The notes: a model not told the origin generated them from the letters alone. A DNA stretch of 64,000 bases from Limnoglobus roseus (GCF_008254045.1 NZ_CP042425.1:124001-188000); one strand, 5' to 3'. Positions 35,812 to 45,790 are shown, numbered from the stretch's first letter. Program-made: numbers and translations.

Positions 35812-37398
35812 TCAGTTCGGCATCGTCGAGACGGCTGGGGTATTGTCCACGAACCGCGGCTTCACAAACTTCAAGTAGATGATGCTGCCGCCGACGGCCA
35901 CGGAGGCCGCAAGAATCAGGTAGAGAGCGATCTTTTGAATGGTCGACGGCCGAGCGGTCGGCTGCGATTCTTTCCAGGCGTCCGCAGTGGGCAAGGGGAC
36001 AGTGCCGGGCAGCGGCGTGGCATCGTGCGGCCGCGACGGGTGATACGCCGGAGCGGGTTCGAGCCGTGGGATCGCGTGGGCTGAGCCGGTGCCGAGTTTC
36101 GTGAGACGGCTACCTCCGGTGGGCGGAAGCGGCGAGAAGGCGGCCGGGGCCGACGGGGCCGGACCGAACGGGTTCGCGAGTTGCCGGTGACGAGCTTCGG
36201 CCGAGGTGACACCGGACCCGGCGCCCACACCCGCCATCGCGGGAATGCGGGCCGGATTCTCCAGCACGGCGGGTGTTTGCGGGACGAGATCGACGACCTG
36301 TTCGGCACCCTCGGTCACGGCGAGGCACAGTATCGGCATTTCGGCCGCCGGCGGAATCGGCAGCGTGGCCGGCGCGAACGCCGTCAGGGCTTGCAGGACT
36401 TCGCCCGGCGACTGGTAGCGGGCGTTCGGGTCCTTCGCCATCATCTTGACCAGCACGGCCGCGAGCTCCTCGGACACTTCCGGGCGAATCTGCCGGATGG
36501 CCGTCGGCTCCTTCGTGCGGTGCCAGAGTAGTTTTTGGGAAACCGTGCCCGTCGGGAACGGCGGGTGGCCGGCGAGCAGGAAGTACAGGGTGGCCCCGAG
36601 CGCGTACACGTCCGCCCGCACGTCCACGCCGTGGCTGTTCGCGACCTGTTCAGGGGCGACGTAGTCGGCCGTGCCGAGGACGATTTTGTCATCGTACTTC
36701 ACGGTCAGCATGTCCGACGTGTCTTTGAAGAACCGGGCTAGCCCCATGTCGAGGACGCGGGCGTTGCCCTTGCGGTCGATCAGGATGTTGCCGGGCTTCA
36801 CGTCACGGTGGATGATCCCGCTCCGAAAAGCGAAGTCGAGGCCGCCGGCGACCTGTTTGACGTAGCCCACGGCCCGGTCAATGTTCATGGGGCCGAACTT
36901 CTTGACGATCTCCAGCATGTTCGACCCGTCAACGTACTCCATCACGATGAAGTGCAGATTGCCGTCTTGGTCGATGTCGTGAGTGCGGACGATGTTCGGG
37001 TGTTCAAGGATGCCGGCGGCGCGGGCCTCGCGGTAGAAGCGGCCGAGGGCGGCCGGCTGTTCCGCCTTCGCGGGCGGGAGCACCTTGATAGCCACGCGGC
37101 GTTTCATGAACATGTGTTCGCACAGGAACACCTGCCCCATGCCGCCGACGCCGACCCGCTCGAGGAGTTTGAACTTGCCGATCGTGAAGCCGCGCCACTT
37201 GCCGAGCAAGAACTGTTCCGACTGGAAGTTCGTGATGATGCCGTCCGTAACCATCCCCTCGGCCGCCTCGCGGGGGTCGGTCGGGATGCCGCGGCCTTTC
37301 TGCCGCCGCTGGAGGTAGCTCGTGAGTTTGCCCTCGTCGACCATGCCGCTTTTGCGAATGAGCTGGAGGAGTTCTTCGACGGATGCGGGGGCAGACAT
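35812..37398 (-). CDS. Membrane-anchored Ser/Thr protein kinase (Hanks type)
   Basis: 528 residues. An N-terminal helical domain of about 70 residues precedes the kinase, as in many planctomycete kinases. Gly-rich loop GVGGMGQV (83-90), catalytic Lys105, HRDVKPGN (His198-Asp200), DMG instead of DFG at 218-220, APE in DYVAPEQ. After the kinase there is a Pro/Ala-rich linker of about 150 residues and a single membrane helix (about 497-517), with only a dozen residues outside, so there is no large sensor domain. The DMG variant occurs in active bacterial kinases. Monocistronic. Confidence 0.92.
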   Translation of the reverse strand: MSAPASVEELLQLIRKSGMVDEGKLTSYLQRRQKGRGIPTDPREAAEGMVTDGIITNFQSEQFLLGKWRGFTIGKFKLLERVGVGGMGQVFLCEHMFMKRRVAIKVLPPAKAEQPAALGRFYREARAAGILEHPNIVRTHDIDQDGNLHFIVMEYVDGSNMLEIVKKFGPMNIDRAVGYVKQVAGGLDFAFRSGIIHRDVKPGNILIDRKGNARVLDMGLARFFKDTSDMLTVKYDDKIVLGTADYVAPEQVANSHGVDVRADVYALGATLYFLLAGHPPFPTGTVSQKLLWHRTKEPTAIRQIRPEVSEELAAVLVKMMAKDPNARYQSPGEVLQALTAFAPATLPIPPAAEMPILCLAVTEGAEQVVDLVPQTPAVLENPARIPAMAGVGAGSGVTSAEARHRQLANPFGPAPSAPAAFSPLPPTGGSRLTKLGTGSAHAIPRLEPAPAYHPSRPHDATPLPGTVPLPTADAWKESQPTARPSTIQKIALYLILAASVAVGGSIIYLKFVKPRFVDNTPAVSTMPN

Positions 37399-37774
37399 AG
37401 GGGCTCCGAAACGAACGATTGCAACGGGCGGACCGATATTTCAAGCGAAGGCTAGAACAGCATCCTCAGTTACGCAAATTGTTCCACCGGTGAATCACGT
37501 TCCGGGCGGAGAGCAGAATTGATGAAGGAGCAGAATGGAGAAGGGCCGTCGGCATGGCCCTTCGGTCGCAGGCTGCTTTTCGCAAGCCGATGTCCGCGAT
37601 CGGAACTCACGTCAGAGGGCCGGGAAAGACTGGTAAACCAGCGAAGAAAAATATTGCAACATTCGCCCCAGAATCGGTCCGCGGGGTCGAAAAAACTCTT
37701 GCCAGAAGCATATCACCCGGTTATCAGCCCCCACACTCGTTACTCACGGTGGCGCTTCGAGCAGGGGGAATTCG
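37399..37774. other. Divergent intergenic region
   Basis: About 375 bp between the start of the kinase gene and the start of the BBP7-like gene. No gene or repeat recognised. A Shine-Dalgarno-like GGGGGAA lies just before ATG 37775. Confidence 0.4.
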
Positions 37775-38980
37775 ATGTCATCGGTCATCCGTCGCTTTTT
37801 GGCCGTGGCCGCCGTCACGGGCGTCTGTTCACTGGCCGCCACCGCCCAATCGCCGGGGCAGCGAGCGGCCGGGTCGGGGGGATTCGCGACCGGGGCCGCC
37901 CCGGTAACGCCGATCAACCCGCCGCCGCTCATGGGGGTGTCCGCCACCGAAGAAACACCGGTGAAGGACCTCACGCCCGGCGTAATGCCCGGCCTGTTTG
38001 ACCCACTGGCCGGGGAAAGTCACGGCGGCGGCGGCGGCGCTCACGGCGGGGGCGGGGGCGGACACGGCGAAGGGTGTTCCACGTGCCCGACGCACGACGA
38101 GCACCACGACGGCGCGGGGTTCTACGGCACGGCCGAGTACCTGCTGTTGCGGCCCCGCCGCGGCGCATTCGACTTCGCCATCGTCGACCCGAACCGCGAC
38201 CTCATCCCCGGCGGCACGCTCGAAAGTCTCAACTACGAGCAGCGGAGCGCCGTGCGGGCGGGCCTCGGCTACCGGTTCAAGGACTCGGCCTGGGCGGCGG
38301 GCTTCACGTACACCTTCCTGCGGAGCGGGGCGGACCGCAGCATCGACGCCCCCGTCAACGGTTTGATCTACCCGACGCTCACCCGCCCCGGCCTCGTCGA
38401 CAACGTCGGCTTCGCCCAGGCTACGGCGAGCCTTGAGTACAACGTCTTCGACACCGAAATCAGCCGGTACGTTCACGTGGACGACCGGCTCGACTTGCGA
38501 CTGTACGGCGGTGCACGGTTCGTGACCATCCGCCAGGACTTCGAAAGCCTCTACGACCTCCGCGACGCGAACCTCGCGAGGGTGACCACGAAGTCGAACC
38601 TCGACGGCTTCGGCCCCTTGATGGGCGGCGAGGCGACGCTGCAAGTCTACAAGGGCTTCCACCTGTACGGGAAGACCTCGGCCGCGATCCTGTCGAGCCG
38701 GCTGGTGAACCCGATCGCGGAAACGAACAACAACGGCCAGACGACGTTCGCGGCCGTCGACTACCGCACCCGGCGGGTGGTCCCGATGCTCGGCACGGGC
38801 ATCGGCGGCGGCTGGCAACGCCGCGGCGTGTCGGTCCGCGTCGGCTACGAGGTGACGAACCTGTTCAACGCCATCGACCAGATCCGCTTCACCAACGACT
38901 TGGCCGAGGGCAAGGTGACGACCCGACAGGCGGACCTGTCGCTGGAAGGGCTGTTCGTGCAGTTCGCCGTCCAGTACTGA
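37775..38980 (+). CDS. BBP7-type outer-membrane beta-barrel-like protein
   Basis: 401 residues. Signal peptide (FLAVAAVTGVCSLAATAQ), a His/Gly-rich loop (HGGGGGAHGGGGGGHGEG, which could bind metal), then alternating strands typical of the planctomycete BBP7 family (GFYGTAEYLLLRPRRGAFDFAI, SAVRAGLGYRFKDSAWAAGFTYTFL, LRLYGGARFVTI, GVSVRVGYEVTNLFNAIDQI) and a terminal aromatic strand ending FAVQY. The fold is probably an outer-membrane barrel. Followed by no co-directional partner. Confidence 0.8.
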   Translation: MSSVIRRFLAVAAVTGVCSLAATAQSPGQRAAGSGGFATGAAPVTPINPPPLMGVSATEETPVKDLTPGVMPGLFDPLAGESHGGGGGAHGGGGGGHGEGCSTCPTHDEHHDGAGFYGTAEYLLLRPRRGAFDFAIVDPNRDLIPGGTLESLNYEQRSAVRAGLGYRFKDSAWAAGFTYTFLRSGADRSIDAPVNGLIYPTLTRPGLVDNVGFAQATASLEYNVFDTEISRYVHVDDRLDLRLYGGARFVTIRQDFESLYDLRDANLARVTTKSNLDGFGPLMGGEATLQVYKGFHLYGKTSAAILSSRLVNPIAETNNNGQTTFAAVDYRTRRVVPMLGTGIGGGWQRRGVSVRVGYEVTNLFNAIDQIRFTNDLAEGKVTTRQADLSLEGLFVQFAVQY

Positions 38981-39102
38981 GTTCTGGATATCAGCGCGCG
39001 GTGGCCCGGCGGTATTCCGTCGGGCCGTGTGCGTTTACCGTGGTCGCAGGCATGAAGCATGCGACCGTCAGCGGTCATCATCCTGAGCCGGGAGGGGAAA
39101 CC

Positions 39103-39435
39103 GTGCCGTATGACGAAGGGTTGGCCGACCGCGTTCGCGACTGCTTGGGTGATCGGCGGGACGTAACCGAGAAGAAGATGTTCGGGGGCCTCGCGTTCCT
39201 ACTCGGCGGGCGATTGACAGTCGCCGTCCGGCGGGATGCGTCGCTGCTCGTGCGGATCGCTCCGGACGATGTCGTGGACGCCCTTCAAGACCCGGCCGCG
39301 ACGCAGTTCCGAATGCGTGGCCGCACGTTGCGCGGATGGCTGATGATCGACCCGGACGGGATCGAAGAAGACGAACAACTCGCGGAATGGGTGAACCGGG
39401 CGGCGGCGTTCATCGAATCGCTGCCGCCCAAGTAG
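39103..39435 (+). CDS. TfoX N-terminal domain protein
   Basis: 110 residues: LADRVRDCLGDRRDVTEKKMFGGLAFLLGGRLTVAVRRDASLLVRI is the TfoX/Sxy N-terminal domain, here as a stand-alone protein, with the usual continuation FRMRGRTLRGWLMID. GTG 39103 has GGAGG at 39091-39095 with good spacing; longer readings start in non-conserved sequence. In gammaproteobacteria TfoX controls competence; stand-alone copies elsewhere have no settled role. Confidence 0.85.
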   Translation: MPYDEGLADRVRDCLGDRRDVTEKKMFGGLAFLLGGRLTVAVRRDASLLVRIAPDDVVDALQDPAATQFRMRGRTLRGWLMIDPDGIEEDEQLAEWVNRAAAFIESLPPK

Positions 39436-39439
39436 CACG

Positions 39440-40234
39440 TCAAAGGCCCAACACATCGGCCATCGTGTACATCCCGGCCGGTTTGCCAGCGAGGAACTTC
39501 GCCGCCAGCAGTGCTCCACGGGCGTAACTGTCGCGGCTGTACCCCTTGTGAACGAGTTCCATCGTCTCGCCGAGCGCGCTGAAGATGATGGTGTGCTCGC
39601 CGACGTTGTCGCCGGCCCGCACCGCGTGCACGCCGATCTCGCCGGAAGGCCGCTCGCCGACGATCCCTTCGCGGCCGTGGACGATCTCCGACTGCTTCAT
39701 GGCGTCCTGCACGATCTTCGCGAACTGCACGGCCGTGCCGCTCGGCGAGTCCTTCTTGAAGCGGTGGTGCCGTTCGACGATCTCCACGTCGAACCCCTTA
39801 CCCGCGAGTGCCTCGGCGGTCAGCTTCGTGAGCTTGAACAGGACGTTCACGACGAGGCTCATGCTCGGTGACAAGAGGATAGCCGTCTCGTGGGCCGCCT
39901 CGGCGATCTGATCGCGGTGTTCCTTTTCCAGCCCCGTCGTGGCGATGACGAGCGGCAGCTTGCGGTCCACACACGTCTTGAGAATCGCCATCGTGCCGGC
40001 CGGGATCGAGAAGTCGATGACGCAATCGATGCGGGCCGACAGCGGAATCTCGCCGGTAATCGGCACGCCGTTCTTGGGAACACCCGCGACCTCGCCGGCG
40101 TCGTGCCCGGCCCGCGGGTGCTTCGGCGAATCCAGGGCCGCGACGACTTGCAGCGCGGCGTCCTCGGCGGCGAGCGCGACGAGCCGTTGGCCCATGCGGC
40201 CACAGGCTCCGTTAATGGCGATGTGCGTCTTCAT
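39440..40234 (-). CDS. dapB: 4-hydroxy-tetrahydrodipicolinate reductase
   Basis: Reduces 4-hydroxy-tetrahydrodipicolinate with NAD(P)H in lysine and diaminopimelate synthesis. 264 residues, normal length. Seen: nucleotide-binding IAINGACGRMGQRLV, CVIDFSIPAGTMAILKTCVDRKLPLVIATTG, and the catalytic signature VEIVERHHRFKKDSPSGTAVQFA. It converges with the tfoX-domain gene (4 bp between stops) and is monocistronic or loosely linked to the next minus-strand genes. Confidence 0.96.
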   Translation of the reverse strand: MKTHIAINGACGRMGQRLVALAAEDAALQVVAALDSPKHPRAGHDAGEVAGVPKNGVPITGEIPLSARIDCVIDFSIPAGTMAILKTCVDRKLPLVIATTGLEKEHRDQIAEAAHETAILLSPSMSLVVNVLFKLTKLTAEALAGKGFDVEIVERHHRFKKDSPSGTAVQFAKIVQDAMKQSEIVHGREGIVGERPSGEIGVHAVRAGDNVGEHTIIFSALGETMELVHKGYSRDSYARGALLAAKFLAGKPAGMYTMADVLGL

Positions 40235-40505
40235 GGGAAGCCTCAGTCCTCGTTCGGCAAGTATTCGGGTAGAAGCGAATCGTCGAAGTCGTCAGCCATC
40301 CAACCGCGGGTCGTCGGACAAGGGGGTCGGCGAAGTCATCGCTAATGACCCACACGCCCGGATGCAAGTTGAAATTCCCTTCACGCCGGATGACTGGTGG
40401 CGGAGGTTGGACTGAGACCCACTTTATTTTCCGGCCGGTCGGCGACTCGTACTGTCATCCGTTCCGCCGCGGGGTCGCAAGAAACTTGCTTGCACGCCGT
40501 GATCG

Positions 40506-41129
40506 TCACGATCTTTCTCCCGCGGCGGCAGTCTTAAACTTATACCCCGTATTTGGAGTGTAAACGGCTTTGTATGCGGAATCAAAATTGTCCCGTTCCA
40601 GGTGGGGGAACACGATCCGCAGCTTCTCGAAGAGATAATTGGGATCGTCTTTCAATCGTGGATACTGGGGCATCAATAGCGGAATGTCGTGCTTGGCAAT
40701 GGCGAACAACAAGGAGTACAGCTTCTCCATCAATACGACTTCTTGCTTATCGGGATCCGCGCTGCCCCACTGGCCGCCAATGACTTGCAGTTTTCCCTCC
40801 CCTTCCGCGTCTCTCGAATTGTATCGTCTGCTTTCGGCCGCATCTTGCAACGCACGGATCGGTACGATTGCATATTCAATTTTCACGCCACTGTTGTTTA
40901 CAAGAAACTCATCGAGATACTCGCATATGTGCGGAGTTTTCACGATGTACGGGGCATTGTCGTCGTGCAAGTGGTGCTCAAGGCCCGCGTTACTGGCCGG
41001 ATCGACCCTTATACTTTCCGGAGTGAAGCCCGTCTCTTCACCCAGATGTGTCAGCAGTTGCATCAAGAAAGTTGTTCCGGCCCGACCGGTGCCGGATATT
41101 ATGATGTGCCGATCATTCTTGCGACTCAT
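40506..41129 (-). CDS. P-loop sulfotransferase-like protein
   Basis: 207 residues. N-terminal P-loop-like HIIISGTGRAGTTFLMQLLTHLG resembles the 5'-PSB loop of sulfotransferases (GTGRAGTTFL), with YIVKTPHICEYL and a following region where the 3'-PB site would fall (VVPIRALQDAAESRRY). Substrate unknown; glycan or lipid sulfation is plausible. The gene is clearly less G+C-rich than its neighbours and its codon choice differs, suggesting acquisition. 270 bp on its 3' side hold no gene. Confidence 0.65.
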   Translation of the reverse strand: MSRKNDRHIIISGTGRAGTTFLMQLLTHLGEETGFTPESIRVDPASNAGLEHHLHDDNAPYIVKTPHICEYLDEFLVNNSGVKIEYAIVPIRALQDAAESRRYNSRDAEGEGKLQVIGGQWGSADPDKQEVVLMEKLYSLLFAIAKHDIPLLMPQYPRLKDDPNYLFEKLRIVFPHLERDNFDSAYKAVYTPNTGYKFKTAAAGERS

Positions 41130-41180
41130 GGCCTTCCTTCGAAATAGTCTGTAACTGTCGTCAGCCCTACCGTAGCCCGA

Positions 41181-42575
41181 TTACGCGAACAGTTCGATCG
41201 CCTTCACGATCTCGCTCAGGTCGTTCGGCACCTGCACAGCCCGGTTGGCATAGCTCGCCCGGCGGACGCCCCGCTTGCCGAGTTTCGCCTCGAAGGTTGC
41301 CGGGTCTGCCGTGTGGTAGGCGACCGTTGCGTCGGAGTCCTTCAGCACGTGCCCGGTCAGCACGCACGCCACCCGCTCGTCGGGCGAGATGACGCCCTCC
41401 TTCACAAGCTTCAGCAGGCCGGCGACACTCGCAGCACTGGCGGGTTCGCAACCGAAGCCGCCGGCCCCGATCTTCGCCTTCGCGTCGAGAATCTCTTGGT
41501 CCGTTACCTCGCGCACGTAGCCGCCGCAGCGTTCCATAGACCGCAGGGCTTTCGGCAGGTTCACGGGGCGGTTGATCTCGATGGCGCTCGCCAGCGTGTC
41601 GGCCCGACGATCGGCGTCGTCGAGGTACTTCATGTAGGCGTTGATCTTCCCCGAATCTGGCTTGCCGCCGTTCCACCGCACGCCGTTCTTCTCGTAGAGT
41701 TGGTAGAACGTGTCCGCCCCGGCCGCGTTGATGAGCGCCAGCCGCGGCATCCGGTCGATCAGGCCGAGTTCCTTCAGTTCGAAGAACGCCTTGCCGAAGG
41801 CCGAGACGTTGCCGAGGTTGCCGCCGGGCACCACGATCCAATCGGGCACCTCCCACCGCATGGCTTCGAGGATGCGGTACATGACCGACTTCTGCCCTTC
41901 GAGGCGGAACGGGTTGATACTGTTGACGAGGTAGATGCCGAGTTGTTTCGAGACTTCCTGCACCCGCCGCAGGGCGTCGTCAAAGTCGCCGGCGATCTGC
42001 ACCGTCAGCGCCCCATAGTCGAGGGCCTGCGACAGCTTGCCGTAGCTGATCTTGCCGCTGCCGATGAAGATGACGGCCCGCATCAGGTTCGTCGCCGCAC
42101 AGTAGATCGCCAGGCTCGCGCTGGTGTTGCCGGTGCTGGCACAGGCCGCCCGCCGCGCACCGACCATCTGCGCGTGCGTGAAAGCGGCGGTCATGCCGTT
42201 GTCCTTGAAACTGCCGCTGGGGTTCATCCCCTCGTATTGCAGGAACAGGTTGCCCGGCTTCATGCCGACGTGCTTCCCGACTTGGTCGGCCTTCTGGAGA
42301 AGGGTCTGCCCCTCGCCGATGGTCATGATGCGGTCGGGCGGGGCGAACGGGAACAGGTCGCGGAACCGCCACACGCCGGAGAAGTCGAGCGGGTCGGTGC
42401 GGTTGGCCCATTTCGCCTCGAAGTGCTTGAAGCTCGTCGGGGCGGGCAGCCGGTTCCAATCGTAGGCCACGTCGTACAGGCCGCCGCACTTGGCGCACTG
42501 GAACGTCGTGTCGTGCAGGTCCGTGGTGTGGCCGCAGTGCGGGTGAATGCAGCGTTGGAAGACGGCGTCGGTCAT
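41181..42575 (-). CDS. thrC: Threonine synthase
   Basis: PLP enzyme converting O-phosphohomoserine to threonine. 464 residues. N-terminal zinc-ribbon-like region ([28 protein letters not shown]) is found in the archaeal/plant-type subgroup. PLP lysine in [30 protein letters not shown] and [16 protein letters not shown] bind the phosphate. ATG 42575 has GGGGAGG-like bases (TCCTCCCC on the plus strand) nearby. Confidence 0.95.
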   Translation of the reverse strand: MTDAVFQRCIHPHCGHTTDLHDTTFQCAKCGGLYDVAYDWNRLPAPTSFKHFEAKWANRTDPLDFSGVWRFRDLFPFAPPDRIMTIGEGQTLLQKADQVGKHVGMKPGNLFLQYEGMNPSGSFKDNGMTAAFTHAQMVGARRAACASTGNTSASLAIYCAATNLMRAVIFIGSGKISYGKLSQALDYGALTVQIAGDFDDALRRVQEVSKQLGIYLVNSINPFRLEGQKSVMYRILEAMRWEVPDWIVVPGGNLGNVSAFGKAFFELKELGLIDRMPRLALINAAGADTFYQLYEKNGVRWNGGKPDSGKINAYMKYLDDADRRADTLASAIEINRPVNLPKALRSMERCGGYVREVTDQEILDAKAKIGAGGFGCEPASAASVAGLLKLVKEGVISPDERVACVLTGHVLKDSDATVAYHTADPATFEAKLGKRGVRRASYANRAVQVPNDLSEIVKAIELFA

Positions 42576-42807
42576 CGGAACCTACCAGGGGAGGAACGCG
42601 AACAACGGTCGTTTTATCGGAACCCGGCAGCGGATACGAGAGGCGGCCGTTACGACCTCGTGAATCGCTGGGGCATTGCGTAGTCGCACAAATCGGGCGT
42701 TGAGAATTCGGGACGGAGCGGTTACATTATCCCTCGCGTTCGGATACGGCGGCCCCTAAAATGAACCCTTGTTCACATCACTCGGACGGATTAGATCGGT
42801 AACGGCT

Positions 42808-43473
42808 ATGAATACGCAACTCGGGCTTGGGATATACGACCTACGTGAAGCGGCACGCTTCACGCGCCTGAATCCCACTCGCGTCCGACGCTGGTTCGTT
42901 CAACGACCGTCCGAGCCAAATCGCAAACCTGTCCTTCATTCCGATTATTCCGCGATCCAAGGCGACCCCGCGATCAGCTTCTTGGACCTGATCGACGTGT
43001 TCGTTTTTGGTCAGTTGCGTACCCACGGCGTTTCATTACCCACCCTTCGCAAAGTGTCGGTCCAACTGACGAAAGTCCTCGACACTCGACACCCTTTCGC
43101 CCACCATCGGCTAGCAACGGATGGGCAGGAGGTTTTTCTCCGGGGCATCGATGCGGATGGGAAAGACGAACTCATCGAAGTGCTCACCCGCCAGCGCGTC
43201 TTTCCCGAAATTATTGCCCCCTTTCTGAAGAAGTTGGACTACGACCCGAGTACGGATCTCGCGCGGCTCTGGCACATTGGCCGCGGTGTGATCTTGGACC
43301 CTCGAATCGCGATGGGGAAACCCGTTGTTGAGGGCGTGTACGTTAAGACCGATTTACTTGCAGCGGCATGGGAGGCGAATAAGCGGAACGCCGAAGCTGT
43401 GGCACGCTGGTACAACGTCGGCCCCCAAGACGTTCTCCGCGCGGTTGAATTTGAGTTGGGCCAAGCGGCATGA
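42808..43473 (+). CDS. DUF433-containing antitoxin (VapB45-like)
   Basis: 221 residues. The N-terminal half has a winged-helix/MerR-like start (YDLREAARFTRLNPTRVRRWF). The C-terminal part is DUF433: DPRIAMGKPVVEGVYVKTDLLAAAWEANKRNAEAVARWYNVGPQDVLRAVEFEL. Large DUF433 proteins are antitoxins of VapC45-type modules (as VapB45 of Mycobacterium). The stop overlaps the toxin start (ATGA). Likely autoregulates through its HTH. Confidence 0.78.
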   Translation: MNTQLGLGIYDLREAARFTRLNPTRVRRWFVQRPSEPNRKPVLHSDYSAIQGDPAISFLDLIDVFVFGQLRTHGVSLPTLRKVSVQLTKVLDTRHPFAHHRLATDGQEVFLRGIDADGKDELIEVLTRQRVFPEIIAPFLKKLDYDPSTDLARLWHIGRGVILDPRIAMGKPVVEGVYVKTDLLAAAWEANKRNAEAVARWYNVGPQDVLRAVEFELGQAA

Positions 43474-43880
43474 GCCAATTGGCGTTCTTCTTCGACCGCT
43501 GCTTTCCGCGGCCCATCGCGTATATGATCGCTCAATACGAGAGTCGCTATCACGTTCGTTTTCTAGACGACGACTCGCGCTTTCGCACCGATTCGCCGGA
43601 TACCGAAATCATTCAAACCCTCGGGGATGATTCAAATTACCGTTGGGTGCTCCTCAGCGCCGACGCTCGCATCACCCGGCGGCCGGCCGAGCGGGCAGCA
43701 CTCTCGGGAGCGGGAATCAAATTCTTCTACTGTGGCCGAGCATGGTTCAAGATGGACATGCACGAGCAAGCATGGAAATTCGTTCGCAGCTGGCCATCGA
43801 TTGTCGAGATTGCGGAACACCACAAGCAAAAAATATTCGAGATCGAAGGAACAAACCTGAAAATTACGCCATCCGGTTGA
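43470..43880 (+). CDS. PIN-like toxin (VapC45-like)
   Basis: 136 residues. Starts with a PIN-like acidic strand LAFFFDRCFPRPIAYMI; the second acidic block is RFLDDDSRF and the third VLLSADARITRRPAERAAL, arranged as in the VapC45/DUF5615-type PIN-like RNases, a family of metal-dependent ribonucleases. Translationally coupled to the DUF433 gene by an ATGA overlap, which strongly supports a toxin-antitoxin operon. Confidence 0.75.
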   Translation: MSQLAFFFDRCFPRPIAYMIAQYESRYHVRFLDDDSRFRTDSPDTEIIQTLGDDSNYRWVLLSADARITRRPAERAALSGAGIKFFYCGRAWFKMDMHEQAWKFVRSWPSIVEIAEHHKQKIFEIEGTNLKITPSG

Positions 43881-43925
43881 TCGCCCGAGTTTAGTTGCGC
43901 GAAAGCCCAAGCATGGGAGAATGCT

Positions 43926-45392
43926 GTGCGGTTCGATCAAGTCATTCTCAACCCCACTGCTGCGGAACTGGTCGGCAACTTGCGGGCGGCGGCCGTCGCG
44001 GCGGGGCGGTTGAGCAAAAAGGCCGTCAAGGCGTTGTCCGAGAGCGAAGAACAGCAGTTGCTACGGCAGCTTTCGTCGGCCGCAGGGGAGGCTGTTCACA
44101 AGGGGAACGGAAAGTTTCGGCTGCCGGTCGCGTGGTGGACCGACCCGGCCGGCCGCAAGCACGTGCGCGTGATGGGCTACCTCGCGGACGACGACTTCGG
44201 CGGGGACGAGGGCACCGAAGAACCGCCGGCCGTTGCTCGCGTCTACCCCGGCTCGCTACTGTTCGTCGAGGCAGACGGCGACGACCCGGTTTCGCTCGTC
44301 GTCTGCGGGTGCGGGACCATCGGCACGCCGGAGGCCGTCGCGTGGATGGGCGAGACGTGCGGCCCGTGTGCCGACGCGAAGGCCGAGGGCCGGGAGGTGC
44401 CGCATCCGCTCGTCCGCCGCGGCGTCGGGGGCGGTTCGGCCGTGATGAAGGCAACGCCCGATGGCCGCGGGTTGATCCTATCGGACAAGGCACACCGCCT
44501 CGTGTACCTCGATTTGCCGACCGGCGAGCAGACGACCTCTGAGCCGACCCGCGGCGAAAACCTCTGCGGAATCGCGCTCGCGCCGGACGCCGAAAGCTGC
44601 CTGGCCGGGTACTGGTCGAACCACCTCGTCCGCTGGAACTGGCGGAACAACACGCTCAAGCGGCACGGGGAACCGCTCAGTTTCTCGCAATTCCACGTCA
44701 GCCCCGACAATGCCCACGCCGTCACCGGCGAAAGCGGTACGCTCTTCCGGATCGACTGGCAAGACGCGAGGACGCCGTTGAAACTCGAAGCCTTCCTTCC
44801 CGGCCGACACGGGGGATTCAGCCGCGACGGCGCGGTCTGGGTGTACCTGTCGGAAGAACACCAGTTCTTGGAACGCCATCTGGTGGTGGGCTATGTACAG
44901 ATCCTCCGGGCAGACGTGTTCGAAGAGTTGGAGTCCCTCGAAGACTGGCAGCAAGAGATGCTTCAGGTGCAGCACCTCGACGCCGACAACGGGTGGGCGA
45001 TCATCGCGGGCAATGACCCGGAGCACGGCACATTCGGCCCGGCCTACCTCGGCCCGGTATCGCTGCCCGGTGAGTGGCGGGAACTGCCCTACGACGACGA
45101 CGGCAGCGACAACAACATGCCGGCGGTCTTCGGCTTCACGCCCGGCGGCGAGTATGCGCTGTACCGCGACGAGGCCGGCCGGCTGGTCTTCTTCCCCACC
45201 GAGGAAGAGGGCGAAACCGTCTACCGCGTGGCCTTCCCGGTCCCGGTCGTGGCCTACGAAGGCGGCCTGGAGGCCCTGACCTTCTCGCCCGACGGCGGCA
45301 CGCTGCACGCGACCGTCGCGGCCCGCGGCGTGAACCTCGTCGTCTCGTTTCCGTGGCGACTCGTGTTGGCGGCCGCCGGGTCGATCGTGTAA
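43926..45392 (+). CDS. Propeller-like hypothetical protein, 488 aa
   Basis: No signal peptide. The N-terminal 190 residues include a possible zinc site (CGCGTIGTPEAVAWMGETCGPCADAK: several Cys). The remainder has WD40/beta-propeller-like repeats (GRGLILSDKAHRLVYLDLPTGEQTT, ESCLAGYWSNHLVRWNWRNNTL, NAHAVTGESGTLFRIDWQDA, DGGTLHATVAARGVNLVVSF). GTG 43926 is the start used. It is the last large gene before the FHA gene and the small-RNA genes. Function unknown. Confidence 0.65.
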   Translation: MRFDQVILNPTAAELVGNLRAAAVAAGRLSKKAVKALSESEEQQLLRQLSSAAGEAVHKGNGKFRLPVAWWTDPAGRKHVRVMGYLADDDFGGDEGTEEPPAVARVYPGSLLFVEADGDDPVSLVVCGCGTIGTPEAVAWMGETCGPCADAKAEGREVPHPLVRRGVGGGSAVMKATPDGRGLILSDKAHRLVYLDLPTGEQTTSEPTRGENLCGIALAPDAESCLAGYWSNHLVRWNWRNNTLKRHGEPLSFSQFHVSPDNAHAVTGESGTLFRIDWQDARTPLKLEAFLPGRHGGFSRDGAVWVYLSEEHQFLERHLVVGYVQILRADVFEELESLEDWQQEMLQVQHLDADNGWAIIAGNDPEHGTFGPAYLGPVSLPGEWRELPYDDDGSDNNMPAVFGFTPGGEYALYRDEAGRLVFFPTEEEGETVYRVAFPVPVVAYEGGLEALTFSPDGGTLHATVAARGVNLVVSFPWRLVLAAAGSIV

Positions 45393-45430
45393 AGTAGTTT
45401 CACCCCACTCACCCCAACATCTTGGCGACC

Positions 45431-45790
45431 ATGCCCGCACACCTACTCTCGCTGACCGACGGCCCGAGCATTCTCATCGATAAGCCGATCCTGCTATTCG
45501 GCCGGCACGCGGAGTGCGACGTGCAGTTGAACTCGAAGAAAGTCTCCCGGCGGCACTGTGTTCTCGCGCAAGTCAACGACTACCTCGTCATCCGCGACCT
45601 CGGCAGCACCAACGGCGTCCGCATCAACGGCAAGAAGTTGCCGGAAGGTAAACTCCACCCCGGCGACGAACTGACCATCGGCAACTTCCGCTACCAAGTT
45701 TGCGGCGACGTCCTCGGCCGCGTGGAGCCGCAATTGCCGAAGGAAATGCGGGACATGAAGCAGGAAGCCGCCGACCGCATGGCCGAGTGA
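45431..45790 (+). CDS. Single FHA-domain protein
   Basis: 119 residues, almost entirely one forkhead-associated domain: LLFGRHAECDVQLNSKKVSRRHCVLAQVNDYLVIRDLGSTNGVRINGKKLPEG contains the phosphothreonine-binding signature (GR, SRRH, STNG). It would bind phosphorylated partners of Hanks kinases, several of which are encoded nearby. It lies 38 bp after the propeller-like gene and the first small-RNA promoter begins 12 bp after its stop. Confidence 0.9.
   Translation: MPAHLLSLTDGPSILIDKPILLFGRHAECDVQLNSKKVSRRHCVLAQVNDYLVIRDLGSTNGVRINGKKLPEGKLHPGDELTIGNFRYQVCGDVLGRVEPQLPKEMRDMKQEAADRMAE

Noticed and set aside
41167..41856. Alternative frame within threonine synthase
   Set aside because: Arg/Gly-rich shadow of the thrC frame; thrC motifs are intact in the other frame.
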